Positions 49,942 through 59,461 are shown, numbered from the stretch's first letter. The stretch is 64,000 bases of DNA from Patulibacter sp. SYSU D01012 (GCF_017916475.1 NZ_JAFMTB010000003.1:98009-162008), one strand, 5' to 3'. Translations and numbers: made by a program. The notes: generated from the letters alone by a model not told the origin.

Positions 49942-50481
49942 GTTCCGGCTGAGGTCCGCATACCGGCCCTCACCCGGGGACACGCTCCCGCCGTCCCGGC
50001 CGTTCCGGCTCGGGTCCGCATACCGGCCCTCAGCCGGAACACGCCTGCGTCGTTCCGGCCGTTCCGGCTCGGGCCCGCATACCGGCCCTGACCCGGAACA
50101 CGACCCCGCCGTCCCCGCCGTTCCGGCTCGGGTCCGCATACCGGCCCTGAGCCGGAACGCGCCTGCGCCGTTCCAGCCGTCCCGGCTCGGGTCCGCATAC
50201 CGGCCCTGACCCGGAACACGACCCCGCCACCCCGGCCGTTCCGGCTCGGGTCCGCATACCGGCCCTGAGCCGGAACGCGCCTCCGCCGTTCCGGCCGTTC
50301 CGGCTCGGGTCCGCATACCGGCCCTCAGCCGGAACACGACCCCGTCGTCCCAGCCGTTCCGCCTGAGGTCCGCATACCGGCCCTCAGCCGGAACACGACC
50401 CCGCCGCCCCCGCCGTTCCGGCTCGGGTCCGCATACCGGCCCTCAGCCGGAACACGCCCCCGCCACCCCAGCCGCTCCGCC
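49942..50481. repeat. Array of about 10 units of the 59-bp hairpin repeat
   Basis: Units start at 49942, 50002, 50061, 50120, 50179, 50238, 50297, 50356, 50415 and 50474 (last partial): spacing 60 once, then 59 throughout. Each has GTTCCGGCTCGGGTCCG, loop CATAC, then CGGCCCTGAGCCGGAAC, forming a 17-bp stem with few mismatches, and a 20-bp linker. It lies upstream of the metal ABC operon. G-rich DNA at 49855-49920 borders it. Confidence 0.92.
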
Positions 50482-51420
50482 TCACGCGTGCGTCCGGCCG
50501 CCGGGCACCGGGCAGCAGAGGGCCGGGCGCGCCGCGGTTCCCGTCGCGTGCGCGCCCGGCGCCCGGTGGATCCCTCAACCCACGAGCGCGGGCGACGGGC
50601 GTCGCGGCCGCGGATCGTCCCGCGACCGCGACGCCGACCGCCGGGCTCACGCTCACCGTACGAAGCGGGTCCCGCGCGCGGGTGACGCGGTCGTGAACCT
50701 CCTGGCCCGGGCCCGCGAGCGGCCGGGCGGAGGCGAGACGCGTCAGCCCGGGCCGGCGAGCGGCCGGGCGGAGTCGAGACCCCATCAGGCCGGCGGGCAC
50801 GCGGTCCCCCAGACGGCATGCGGTCGGGCGAAGGCGAGACGCCGTCGGCCCGGTCGGGCGAAGACGAGACGCCGTCGGCCCGGGCCGGCGCACGGTCGGG
50901 CGAAGACGAGACGCCGTCAGGCCGGGCCGGCACGCGGTCGCCCGCGCCGGCGCACGGTCGGGCGAAGACGAGACGCCGTCAGGCCGGGCCAGCACGCCGT
51001 CAGGCCCGGCCAGCGCGCGGTCCCCCGAGCCAGCGCGCGGTCCCCCCAGGCCGGCGAGCGGTCCCGCGGGCCGGCGCGCGGCCGAGCGGATCCGGCCCGC
51101 CGCCGTCCCGATGCGGAACGCGTTCGGGACGAGCGGGTCAGAACGCGGCCCGCCCCTGCCCGGCCGTCGACCCCGCGTGCCGGGGGTGACGGCCGGGCGG
51201 TCCTCCACGGACGGGGCTCCGGGCGCCTCGGGCCCAGGGCCCGCGCCGGCGGGCGACGCGGGCTGCTCCCGGGGCGCTACGGGGGCGCCGGCCGGTCGGC
51301 CGGCTCCCCGCACAGAGGGTTACGGCGCGGCGGGGCGATCGGACGCGGCGCGGACGGGCGTCCGGGCGGCAACGCGCCAGACCGGCGCTCCCGGGGTGCG
51401 GGGGAGGACAGACGTCCACG
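50482..51420. repeat. Low-complexity intergenic region with short degenerate repeats
   Basis: About 0.94 kb without a convincing gene. From 50700 to 51080 it holds repeated CGGTCGGGCGAAGACGAGAC-type segments starting at 50821, 50851, 50893 and 50955, each followed by GCCGTC and a GGCCGGGCC-like tail, with irregular spacing of 30, 42 and 62. Minus-strand frames read as Ser/Arg/Pro-rich strings (ASRLRP repeated) and look non-coding. The remainder is GC-rich with no feature I can name. Confidence 0.6.
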
Positions 51421-51434
51421 CGCCCCTGGACGGC

Positions 51435-51508
51435 CGAACGCCCGGGACGGCGTGCCGTCCCGGGCGTTCGGGTCCTGCGTCGGGGCGCCCGCCCACCCAC
51501 GGGCGCCC
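51435..51508. terminator. Two hairpins downstream of the arc operon
   Basis: A perfect 17-bp stem (51435-51451 with 51454-51470, two-base centre; core CGCCCGGGACGGC) is followed by a 9-bp stem GGGCGCCCG (51483-51491) / CGGGCGCCC (51500-51508). They sit just after the minus-strand stop at 51521 and are the likely transcription end of the arcB message. No T-run. Confidence 0.65.
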
Positions 51509-51520
51509 GACGGGCTGGGG

Positions 51521-52516
51521 CTACGCCAGCGTGGCGACCAGCACGGCCTTGATGGTGTGCAGGCGGTTCTCCGCCTGGTCGAACACCACGCTGGCCGGCG
51601 ACTGGAACACCTCGTTGGTGACCTCGAGGCCGTCGGTCATGCCGGTGGCCTCGGCGATCTGCGCGCCGACGACGGTCTTCGTGTCGTGGAAGGCCGGCAG
51701 GCAGTGCATGAACTTGACGCGCGGGTTCTCGGTCGCGCGCAGCAGCTCGGCGTTCACCTGGTAGGGCGCCAGGAGCTTCGCGCGCTCGGCCCACACCTCC
51801 TTGGGCTCGCCCATCGACACCCACACGTCGGTGTGGACGAAGTCGACGCCCTTCACCGCGGCGACGTCCTCGGAGATCGTGATCCGGGCGCCGGAGGCCT
51901 TCGCCAGCTCGTGCGCCTGGTCGATGACGTCCTGCGGCGGGCGGAGCTCGGCCGGCGTGATCAGCCGGACGTCGGCACCCAGGATGGCGCCGGTGATCAG
52001 CAGGGAGCGGCCCATGTTGAAGCGGCCGTCGCCGACGTAGGCGTACGCGATGTCGGCGGCGTCCTTGCCCGACTGCTCCTGCATCGTCAGGAAGTCGGCG
52101 AGCATCTGCGTCGGGTGCCACTCGTTCGTCAGGCCGTTGTAGACCGGGACGCCGGCGTACTCCGCCAGCTCCTCGACGTGCTCCTGGCCCGACCCGCGGT
52201 ACTCGATCGCGTCGAACATCCGGCCCAGCACCTGGGCGGTGTCGGCGGTCGACTCCTTGTGGCCCATCTGCGAGCCGGTCGGGTCCAGGTACGTGACGTG
52301 CGCGCCCTGGTCGTGGGCGGCCACCTCGAACGCGCAGCGGGTGCGGGTGGAGGTCTTCTCGAAGATCAGCGCGATGTTGCGGCCGCGGAGCCGCTGCTCC
52401 TCGGTGCCGTTGTACTTGGCCGTCTTCAGCGAGGCGGACAGGCGCAGCAGGTACGCCAGCTCCTCACGGCTGAAGTCGATCTCCTTCAGGAAGGAGCGGT
52501 TGCGCAGGTTGAACAT
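51521..52516 (-). CDS. arcB: Ornithine carbamoyltransferase (catabolic context)
   Basis: A 331-residue enzyme that here probably runs in the catabolic direction, splitting citrulline with phosphate to ornithine and carbamoyl phosphate. Carbamoyl-phosphate motif [23 protein letters not shown], and the ornithine/catalytic [12 protein letters not shown] are present. The family also contains biosynthetic ArgF; the assignment as ArcB rests on adjacency to arcA and on the strong similarity pattern of [16 protein letters not shown] with catabolic enzymes. It lies 5 bp after arcA. Confidence 0.95.
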   Translation of the reverse strand: MFNLRNRSFLKEIDFSREELAYLLRLSASLKTAKYNGTEEQRLRGRNIALIFEKTSTRTRCAFEVAAHDQGAHVTYLDPTGSQMGHKESTADTAQVLGRMFDAIEYRGSGQEHVEELAEYAGVPVYNGLTNEWHPTQMLADFLTMQEQSGKDAADIAYAYVGDGRFNMGRSLLITGAILGADVRLITPAELRPPQDVIDQAHELAKASGARITISEDVAAVKGVDFVHTDVWVSMGEPKEVWAERAKLLAPYQVNAELLRATENPRVKFMHCLPAFHDTKTVVGAQIAEATGMTDGLEVTNEVFQSPASVVFDQAENRLHTIKAVLVATLA

Positions 52517-52521
52517 GGAGA

Positions 52522-53739
52522 TCAGGCCTCTCGGAGGATGGGGCAGGTCATGCAGTGCGAGCCGCCGCGGCCGCGGCCGAGCTCGGAGCCGTCGATGGTG
52601 AGGACCTCGATGCCGGCCTTCGACAGGCGCTCGTTCGTGTCCTCGTTGCGCTCGTAGGCGACCACGACGCCGGGGGACAGGCAGACGACGTTGTTGCCGT
52701 CGTCCCACTGCTCACGGGCCTGCTCGGGGGCGTCGCCGCCCGTCGGCACCACGCGCATCTCGTCGATCTCGAGCACCTCGGCCATCGCGTCCAGGATGGT
52801 GCCGTCGTAGCGCTCCACGTGCGGGAGCGTGCCGTCGTTCGGGGTCAGCTTCCAGATCCGCACGCTGTCGTTCACGACGCGCGGGTAGAGGGTGACGCAG
52901 TCGCGGTCGACCATCGTCAGCACCGTGTCCAGGTGCATGTAGGAGCGGGACGCCGGCAGCTGCACCGCCAGGACGACCTTCGCCTCGCCGGCCTCGAACA
53001 GGCGGCGCGCGAGGATGCCGACGGCCTGCGGCGTGGTCCGCTCGCCCATGCCGATCATCACGGCGCCGTTGCCGATCGTCTGGACGTCGCCGCCCTCGAT
53101 CGTGCACGCGCCCCAGTCCTGCTCGACGCCGCCGAACCAGGTCTTCACGCCGCCGTCGGCCGCGAACATCGGGTGAAAGCGGTAGATGGCCTCCATGATC
53201 GCCGTCTCGGGCCGGCGGGCCGGCTTCGTCATCGGGTTGATGGTCACGCCGCCGTAGATCCAGGACGACGGGTCGCGCTGGAACAGGAAGTTCGGCAGCG
53301 GCGGCAGCATCATGTCGTCGGGGCGCGAGGAGTCGTAGAACAGGCCCTCGCCGCCCTTCAGGTCGTCCTTCGTCATGCCGCCGATGAGGAAGTTCGACAG
53401 GTCGCGGGCGCTGGCGGCCTCGGCCCAGTCGCGGGCCGTGTGGGCCAGGTACTGGCCGACACGGCGCTCCTGCAGGACCTGGTCGAGCAGCCAGGTGCGG
53501 CCGTCGGCGACCTGGAGCGTCTCGAGCAGGAGGTCCTCGGCGTCGAAGACCTCGACGCCGCGGCCCTGCATCAGCTTGACGAAGGCGGCGTGCTCCTCCT
53601 TGGCCTTGCGGACCCAGATGACGTCGTCGAAGAGCAGCTCCTCGGCGTTGTCGGGGGTCAGACGGCGCTGCTCCAGGCCGGGGCGGTGCACGATGACCTT
53701 GCGGAGGGTCCCGACTTCGGAGTCGACGCGGAAGGACAT
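52522..53739 (-). CDS. arcA: Arginine deiminase
   Basis: A 405-residue enzyme converting arginine to citrulline and ammonia. Motifs: [31 protein letters not shown], the catalytic Glu/His region [13 protein letters not shown] and [10 protein letters not shown], and the catalytic Cys in [10 protein letters not shown]. Full length for the family. Second gene of the operon carrier-arcA-arcB; AAGGAGCACC precedes the ATG at 53739. Confidence 0.97.
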   Translation of the reverse strand: MSFRVDSEVGTLRKVIVHRPGLEQRRLTPDNAEELLFDDVIWVRKAKEEHAAFVKLMQGRGVEVFDAEDLLLETLQVADGRTWLLDQVLQERRVGQYLAHTARDWAEAASARDLSNFLIGGMTKDDLKGGEGLFYDSSRPDDMMLPPLPNFLFQRDPSSWIYGGVTINPMTKPARRPETAIMEAIYRFHPMFAADGGVKTWFGGVEQDWGACTIEGGDVQTIGNGAVMIGMGERTTPQAVGILARRLFEAGEAKVVLAVQLPASRSYMHLDTVLTMVDRDCVTLYPRVVNDSVRIWKLTPNDGTLPHVERYDGTILDAMAEVLEIDEMRVVPTGGDAPEQAREQWDDGNNVVCLSPGVVVAYERNEDTNERLSKAGIEVLTIDGSELGRGRGGSHCMTCPILREA

Positions 53740-53822
53740 GAGGTGCTCCTTGGTGGTGGTGGGGGAGGGCGCGCCGGCGCGGTCGCCGGCGCGGCGGTCG
53801 TCGGTGGTGGGGGCGGGGCTGG

Positions 53823-55397
53823 TCACAGCGCCGCTCCGATGCCGACGAACGCGAGGGAGATGACGAGCGCGATCCCGAAGAACGGCAGGACGAAGCGCAG
53901 GTAGTGGTTGTAGTTGACCTTCGCCAGGGCCAGGCCGCCCATGATGACCGCGGAGGTCGGCGTGATCAGGTTGATGAGGCCCGAGGCGCTCTGGTAGCCG
54001 GTGACGGCGATGGAGCGCGGCACGGACGCGAAGTCGGCCAGCGGGGCCAGGATCGGCATGACGAGCGCGGCGTGGCCCGAGGACGAGGGGACGAGGAAGG
54101 CGATCGGCAGGTTGACGATCAGCGACAGGACGCCGAAGACGCCGCTCGAGGTGCCGGTGACGGCGCTCTCGGTCCAGTGCAGGAGCGTGTCGGTGATGTC
54201 GGCGTTCTTCATGACGACCGTCACCGCGCGGGCCACGACGATGATCAGCGCGGCGCCGAGGAAGTCGGACGCGCCCGAGATCATGGTCTGGACGGTGCCG
54301 GCCTCGCCGAGCTTGGCGACCTGGCCGATCACGACGCCCATCACGACGAACAGCACGGCGGCCTGGGCGAAGTAGAAGGACGTGAACGTCGGCAGCGGGA
54401 AGTCCGCGTGGAAGAGCGTGTCCCAGATGTCGCCCCACGGGATGAAGCCGTAGATCATCACCGCGAAGGACGCGAAGAACAGGACCAGGACGAACTTCTG
54501 GTTGCGCGTCAGCGGCGGGACGTCGCCGGCGGCGTCCTCGGCGAGCGGCAGGCCGGCCGAGCTGGTGCCGTCGGGGCCCAGGACCGAGTGCGACGGGTCC
54601 TGCTTGACGCGGTGGGCGTAGCGCAGGACGTAGGCGATGGCGGCGCCGACGAGGACGATGAACATCGCCAGGCGGAGCACGATGCCGTCGCCGACGCTGA
54701 TCCCGGCGGCGTCGGACGCGACGCCGGTGGCGAACGGGTTGACGGTGGACGCGAGCACGCCCGCACCGCACCCGAGGAAGATGATCGATGCGCCGACCAT
54801 GCGGTCGTAGCCCAGCGCCAACGTCAAGGGGACGAGCAGGACGAAGAAGCCCAGCGTCTCCTCCCACATGCCCTCCGCGGTGCCGCCCAGGGCGAACACG
54901 GTCATCAGGACGATGATCAGGATGGAGGGGCTTCGTCGGAATCTGAGCGCCAGGCGCCCGATGCCGGTCTGGATGGCCCCCGTCTTCATCGTGACGGTGA
55001 TGAACGAGCCGATGGCGAGGACGAAGAGGAAGATCTGCGCCGAGCCGTAGAGCGTGCCGCTGTTGTCGACGGAGACGTTGCCGTTCTCGTTCTCGATGCC
55101 GTACAGGCCGTTCGAGGGGGCGTTCCACAGCTTGTAGAACTGGTGCGGGAGCGACTTGTCGACGTCGATCTTGTGGTAGGTGCCCGGCTGCGGGCCGCCC
55201 GTCTTCGGGTTCGTGTCGTACGAGCCGGACGGGATGACGAACGAGAGCGCCCACACGACGAGCAGGACGCCCGTGAGGATCGTGAAGGCGGTCGGGAATC
55301 GTCGTGGCTTCGGCTCGTCCGGCGGCGTGTCGTCGGGAGCCGGCGCGACGGAGGCGGGCTCCGTCGCGGGCTGGTTCTGCGGGATGTCCTGAGGCAT
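53823..55397 (-). CDS. YfcC-family membrane carrier, probable arginine/ornithine transporter
   Basis: A 524-residue protein with about 12 helices and a Pro/Glu-rich cytoplasmic N-terminus. Segments [83 protein letters not shown] and [21 protein letters not shown] identify the YfcC/C4-dicarboxylate-like (ion transporter superfamily) group. Members occur in arginine deiminase loci in place of ArcD. Position as first gene before arcA-arcB supports arginine import or arginine:ornithine exchange; direct evidence is lacking. Confidence 0.88.
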   Translation of the reverse strand: MPQDIPQNQPATEPASVAPAPDDTPPDEPKPRRFPTAFTILTGVLLVVWALSFVIPSGSYDTNPKTGGPQPGTYHKIDVDKSLPHQFYKLWNAPSNGLYGIENENGNVSVDNSGTLYGSAQIFLFVLAIGSFITVTMKTGAIQTGIGRLALRFRRSPSILIIVLMTVFALGGTAEGMWEETLGFFVLLVPLTLALGYDRMVGASIIFLGCGAGVLASTVNPFATGVASDAAGISVGDGIVLRLAMFIVLVGAAIAYVLRYAHRVKQDPSHSVLGPDGTSSAGLPLAEDAAGDVPPLTRNQKFVLVLFFASFAVMIYGFIPWGDIWDTLFHADFPLPTFTSFYFAQAAVLFVVMGVVIGQVAKLGEAGTVQTMISGASDFLGAALIIVVARAVTVVMKNADITDTLLHWTESAVTGTSSGVFGVLSLIVNLPIAFLVPSSSGHAALVMPILAPLADFASVPRSIAVTGYQSASGLINLITPTSAVIMGGLALAKVNYNHYLRFVLPFFGIALVISLAFVGIGAAL

Positions 55398-55551
55398 GAG
55401 CGGGGGGCTCCTGAGGCCGGTTTCGGCGCCGCCGTCGGGGCGGTGACATCACGGTCGCACCGGACGGATCTGCCCGCATCTGGGGATGCCCGACCTACCT
55501 GTACGGGGAACTACGGGACGGCGAGGAGGGGCGCGGCGCCATGATCGGCTC

Positions 55552-56526
55552 ATGTCTGAGAACGGGTCTGCACCCCTCGTCGTCGCAGCCCTCGGCGGGA
55601 ACGCGCTCCTGCGGCGCGGCGAGCCCGCCACGGCTGCCAACCAGCTCTCCGCCGCCCAGGAGGCGGCCGCCATCCTCGGGCCCGTGAGCGCCCGATCGCG
55701 CCTCGTCGTGACGCACGGCAACGGCCCGCAGGTGGGCCTGCTCGCCCTGAAGGAGGACGCCTACGGCGACCAGGGCGAGCCGTACCCGCTCGACGTCCTG
55801 GACGCCGAGAGCGAGGGACAGATCGGCTACGTCGTCGAGCTCGCCCTCGACAACGCGATCGAGGACCGCGACACCGTCACGGTCATCACCCGCACGCTCG
55901 TCGACGCCGACGACCCGGCGTTCGACCGCCCGACGAAGTTCATCGGCCCGGTCTACTCCGAGGAGCGCGCCCGCGCCCTGGCGGCCGAGCGCGGCTGGAG
56001 CATCGCGCCGGACGGCAAGTGGTGGCGACGGGTCGTGGCGTCGCCCGACCCCAAGCGCATCGTCCAGCTGCCGGCGATCCGGCGCCTCGTGGACGGCGAC
56101 TTCATCGTCGTCTGCGCGGGTGGCGGCGGCGTGCCGGTCGTCGAGGACGAGCACGGCGAGCGCGGCGTCGAGGCGGTCATCGACAAGGACCTGGCGTCGG
56201 CCCTGCTGGCCGCCGACCTGGACGCCGACGTCCTGGTGCTGGCGACCGACGTGGACGCGGTGTACCTGGACTGGGGCACCCCCGACGAGCGCGCGGTCGC
56301 GACCGCCACGCCGACGTGGCTGCGCGAGCAGGGCTTCCCCGGCGGGTCGATGGGCCCGAAGGTCGAGGCCGTCGCGCGGTTCGTCGCCGCGACGGGCCGC
56401 CGGGCGGCCATCGGCCGGCTGGAGGACCTCGCCGAGCTCGTCGACGGGACCGCCGGCACGCAGATCCATCCCGACGGCGCCGAGGTCACGTTCCGCGCGC
56501 CGGCCGCGGCGACCGCCGCCGGGTAG
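55552..56526 (+). CDS. arcC: Carbamate kinase
   Basis: A 324-residue kinase that makes ATP from carbamoyl phosphate and ADP, the energy-yielding last step of the pathway. It has VVAALGGNALLRRGE, VVTHGNGPQVGLLAL, the regulatory/lid region, VCAGGGGVPVVED and VLATDVDAVYLDWG. It is transcribed divergently from the other arc genes; the 154-bp gap at 55398-55551 should hold both promoters, but I see no clear operator there. Confidence 0.96.
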   Translation: MSENGSAPLVVAALGGNALLRRGEPATAANQLSAAQEAAAILGPVSARSRLVVTHGNGPQVGLLALKEDAYGDQGEPYPLDVLDAESEGQIGYVVELALDNAIEDRDTVTVITRTLVDADDPAFDRPTKFIGPVYSEERARALAAERGWSIAPDGKWWRRVVASPDPKRIVQLPAIRRLVDGDFIVVCAGGGGVPVVEDEHGERGVEAVIDKDLASALLAADLDADVLVLATDVDAVYLDWGTPDERAVATATPTWLREQGFPGGSMGPKVEAVARFVAATGRRAAIGRLEDLAELVDGTAGTQIHPDGAEVTFRAPAAATAAG

Positions 56527-56551
56527 CGCTCCGTCCGCACCCCTGTGGCTC

Positions 56552-56600
56552 GTCCGCCGCCCTCCCGGGCGGCGGACGTCGTCTTCGGGCGCCCGAAGAC
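56552..56600. terminator. Hairpin pair after arcC
   Basis: GTCCGCCGCCC (56552-56562) pairs with GGGCGGCGGAC (56567-56577). It is followed by the perfect 20-bp palindrome GTCTTCGGGCGCCCGAAGAC (56581-56600). The first is a likely arcC terminator; the second may be part of it or an operator for the following gene. Confidence 0.55.
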
Positions 56601-56625
56601 CACGGGCCACCGCCCGGCACCGTGG

Positions 56626-56640
56626 TTTAGGGTGCCCTCA
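56626..56640 (+). promoter_or_regulatory. Iron box fused to the start of the second binding-protein gene
   Basis: TTTAGGGTGCCCTCA ends on the A of the ATG at 56640. TAGGGT (56628-56633) is a good -10 with the expected start at the ATG, so a leaderless transcript directly shut off by an iron repressor is inferred. Confidence 0.7.
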
Positions 56641-57629
56641 TGCGAATCTGGTCCCTGTGCGCGGTCCTCGCCTCGGCCGTGGTCCTCGCCGCGTGCGGCG
56701 GGTCCGACGACGACGCCTCCTCCGCGGGCACCACGACGGCCGCCGCCGGGGCCTTCCCCGTCACCATCACCGACGCCTACGGCACCGCGAAGATCGAGCG
56801 GCCGCCGACGCGCGTGGCGGCGATCGGCTTCAACGAGCAGGACTTCGTCCTGGCGCTCGGCGTCAAGCCGGTGGCGATCCGCGAGTCGCTCGGCGCGTTC
56901 GACTACCTGCACCGGAAGTGGGCGCCTGGGGCGAACGACCCGAAGCCGGCGCTCGTCGGCAGCTCGGAGGTGTCGCTCGAGAAGGTCGCGGCGGCCCGGC
57001 CCGACCTGATCCTGGGCGTCTACTCGTTCGTCGACGAGACGACGTACGGCAAGCTCGCCAAGATCGCGCCGACGGTCGTGCAGCCGAAGGACGCGCCCCC
57101 CGGCGGCGCGCCGTGGGACCAGCAGATGCTGCTGACCGGCCGCGCGCTCGGCCGCGAGGCCCAGGCGAAGAGGATCGTGGCGGACGTGAACGCCCGGTTC
57201 GCGACGGCCCGCAAGGAGCACCCGGAGTTCGCCGGCAAGGAGCTGACCGTCGCCTTCGAGAGCGGCAAGAGCGTCTTCTCGCTCGCCGACGACGACCTGC
57301 GCCAGCGGTTCTTCACCGACCTGGGCTTCGAGACGCCGAAGGACGCGGGGCAGGAGAGCATCAGCAGCGAGCGCCTGGACGTGCTGGACCACGACGTCCT
57401 CGTGCTCATCACGGACGGCACCCGCAAGCTCTCCGAGGACGAGCTGTTCCGGCGCCTGAAGGTCGCGAAGGAGGGCCGCGTCATCCAGGTGACCGCCGAC
57501 AGCGACTTCGCCGGCGCGCTCGGCTACAACAGCCCGCTCAGCCGGCCGTTCCTGCTCGACCAGGTGGTCCCGCAGCTCGCGGCCGCGGTCGACGGCGACC
57601 CGGCGACGAAGGTCCCCGTGGCGCAGTAG
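56640..57629 (+). CDS. Second iron-siderophore-binding lipoprotein (orphan)
   Basis: A 329-residue FecB/FepB-like lipoprotein: signal MRIWSLCAVLASAVVLAAC with lipobox VLAAC, then ITDAYGTAKIERPPTRVAAIGFNEQDFVLALGVKPVAI and VSLEKVAAARPDLILGV. No permease or ATPase is adjacent, so it must use another transporter such as FepDGC at 21.3-24.5 kb or one outside the window. It differs clearly from the lipoprotein at 24608 in its N-terminal motif, suggesting a different ligand. Confidence 0.93.
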   Translation: MRIWSLCAVLASAVVLAACGGSDDDASSAGTTTAAAGAFPVTITDAYGTAKIERPPTRVAAIGFNEQDFVLALGVKPVAIRESLGAFDYLHRKWAPGANDPKPALVGSSEVSLEKVAAARPDLILGVYSFVDETTYGKLAKIAPTVVQPKDAPPGGAPWDQQMLLTGRALGREAQAKRIVADVNARFATARKEHPEFAGKELTVAFESGKSVFSLADDDLRQRFFTDLGFETPKDAGQESISSERLDVLDHDVLVLITDGTRKLSEDELFRRLKVAKEGRVIQVTADSDFAGALGYNSPLSRPFLLDQVVPQLAAAVDGDPATKVPVAQ

Positions 57630-57665
57630 CCACCCCGTCCGCCGCCCACCGCGCGCCGGTGGACG

Positions 57666-57687
57666 GCGGGCCGCCCGGGCGGCCCGC
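57666..57687. terminator. GC palindrome after the binding-protein gene
   Basis: A 22-bp perfect palindrome with core GGGCCGCCCGGGCGGCCC, flanked by a further GTCCGCCGCCC/GGCGG pairing, lies between the lipoprotein stop (57629) and polX (57710). Probable terminator; no T-run. Confidence 0.5.
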
Positions 57688-57709
57688 GCCGACCGCGTAG
57701 GGTCGGCGC

Positions 57710-59461
57710 ATGGCCGACGACGCCCCCGCGCCCAAGGACCCGTCGAACCCCGCGATCGCCGAGCTCTTCGAGGAGCTGGCCGACCGCTACGAGCTCGACG
57801 GCGCCGTCGTCCACCGCGTGCTCGCCTACCGCAACGCCGCGAAGGCCGTGCGGGACGCGCCGCGCTCGGTCGCCGGCATGACCCGCGCCGGCACCGTCAC
57901 GACGCTCCCGGGCATCGGCAAGACGCTCGAGGAGAAGCTCGTCGCGCTGATCGAGACGGGCGAGATCCCGGCGCTCGAGAAGCTGCGCGCGAAGTACCCC
58001 GCCGGCCTGCTCGTCCTGACCCGCCTGCCGGGGCTGGGGCCCAAGCGGGCCCGGAAGCTGCACGACGCCCTCGGCGTCGACGGCCCCGCCGCCCTGCGCG
58101 CCGCGATCGAGCAGCACCGCGTCGCCGACCTGCAGGGGTTCGGCGCGAAGACCGAGGCGAAGCTGCTGGCCCTGCTGGATGCCGCGGGCGACGACGTCGA
58201 CGCCCCGAAGCGCGAGCTGCTCTCGCGCGCCCTGCCCGTGGCGGAGACGCTGGTCACGGAGCTGCGCGAGAAGGGCAAGGCCGCCGGGGTGCACCGCGTC
58301 GAGGTCGCCGGCTCGGCGCGCCGGCAGGCCGACTCCGTCCACGACCTCGACATCATCGCCACCGCCGACGACGCCGCCGGGCTGGTGCGCGTCTTCGCCG
58401 ACTCCGACCTGGTGGCCGAGGTCGCCTCGTCCGGCCCCAACGGCGCGCACGGCGTGCTGCACTCCGGCATGGCCGTCGACCTGCGGGTCGTCGCCCCCGA
58501 CCAGTTTGGCAACCTGCTGCAGCACTTCACGGGCAGCAAGGCGCACAACGTCGCCATCCGCGAGGCGGCGGTCAAGCGCGGCCTGCACGTCTCCGAGTAC
58601 GGGATCCTCGACGACGAGACGGGCCGCACGGAGCGCTTCGCGACCGAGGAGGAGGTCTACGCGCGCCTGGGCCTGCCGTGGATCCCGCCGGAGCTGCGCG
58701 AGGACCGCGGCGAGCTGGCGCTGGACGCGGTGCCGCGGCTGATCGAGCCGGACGACCTGCGCGGCGACCTGCACATGCACACGACGCACAGCGACGGCCG
58801 CAAGACCGTGCGCGACATGGCGCTCGCCGCCCGCGAGCTGGGGCACGAGTACATCGCGATCACCGACCACTCCGCGTCGCACGGGTTCGGCGACGACGTC
58901 CAGCCCGACGAGCTGCGCGAGATCATCGCCGAGGTCCGCGCCGTGGACGAGGAGCTCGACGGCATCACCGTGCTGGCCGGGTCCGAGGTGAACATCGGCC
59001 TGGACGGGAGCCTGGACTACGCCGACGACCTGCTGGCCGAGCTGGACTGGGTGGTGGCGTCCGTCCACACCGCGTTCGGCCACGACCCGACGGCGCGCAT
59101 CGTCGCGGCCTGCGAGCACCCGCTCGTCGACGTCATCGCCCACCCGACCGGCCGCCTGATCGAGCGCCGGACGCCGTACGACCTGGACGTCGACGCCATG
59201 ATCGACGCCGCCCGGCGCACGGGCACCTTCCTCGAGATCAACGCCTCGCCGGCCCGCCGCGACCTGCACGACGTGCACGCGCGGGCGGCGCGCGACGCGG
59301 GCGTGCTGCTGACGATCGACTCCGACGCGCACGGCCCCGACACGCTGCCGAACCTGCGCTGGGGCGTCGCGACCGCGCGGCGCGCGTGGCTGACGGCGGA
59401 CGACGTGGCGAACACCCGGCCGTGGGAGGAGCTGCGCCGGCTGCGCAAGCGCGGACGGTGA
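57710..59461 (+). CDS. polX: DNA polymerase/3'-5' exonuclease PolX
   Basis: A 583-residue family X DNA repair polymerase. The N-terminal helix-hairpin-helix domain (about residues 1-170) includes TTLPGIGKTLEEKLVALIETGEI and LPGLGPKRARKLHDALG. The polymerase palm has GSARRQADSVHDLDIIAT (catalytic DxD) and VDLRVV (third Asp). A C-terminal PHP phosphoesterase domain (about 345-575) shows DLHMHTTHSDG, ITDHSASHGFGD, GSEVNIG, SVHTAFG, EINASPARRDLHD and TIDSDAHGPD, giving exonuclease and AP-site repair activities. Length and domain order are standard. Confidence 0.96.
   Translation: MADDAPAPKDPSNPAIAELFEELADRYELDGAVVHRVLAYRNAAKAVRDAPRSVAGMTRAGTVTTLPGIGKTLEEKLVALIETGEIPALEKLRAKYPAGLLVLTRLPGLGPKRARKLHDALGVDGPAALRAAIEQHRVADLQGFGAKTEAKLLALLDAAGDDVDAPKRELLSRALPVAETLVTELREKGKAAGVHRVEVAGSARRQADSVHDLDIIATADDAAGLVRVFADSDLVAEVASSGPNGAHGVLHSGMAVDLRVVAPDQFGNLLQHFTGSKAHNVAIREAAVKRGLHVSEYGILDDETGRTERFATEEEVYARLGLPWIPPELREDRGELALDAVPRLIEPDDLRGDLHMHTTHSDGRKTVRDMALAARELGHEYIAITDHSASHGFGDDVQPDELREIIAEVRAVDEELDGITVLAGSEVNIGLDGSLDYADDLLAELDWVVASVHTAFGHDPTARIVAACEHPLVDVIAHPTGRLIERRTPYDLDVDAMIDAARRTGTFLEINASPARRDLHDVHARAARDAGVLLTIDSDAHGPDTLPNLRWGVATARRAWLTADDVANTRPWEELRRLRKRGR

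Noticed and set aside
49942-50481. CRISPR array (39-bp repeats, 20-bp spacers)
   Set aside because: Linkers are only about 20 bp, similar to one another, and the repeat itself is a near-complete palindrome; there are no cas genes.
50384-51313. Minus-strand ORF in the 50-51 kb gap
   Set aside because: The predicted protein is low-complexity Ser/Arg/Pro/Gly without a signal, domain or ribosome site and runs through two repeat types.
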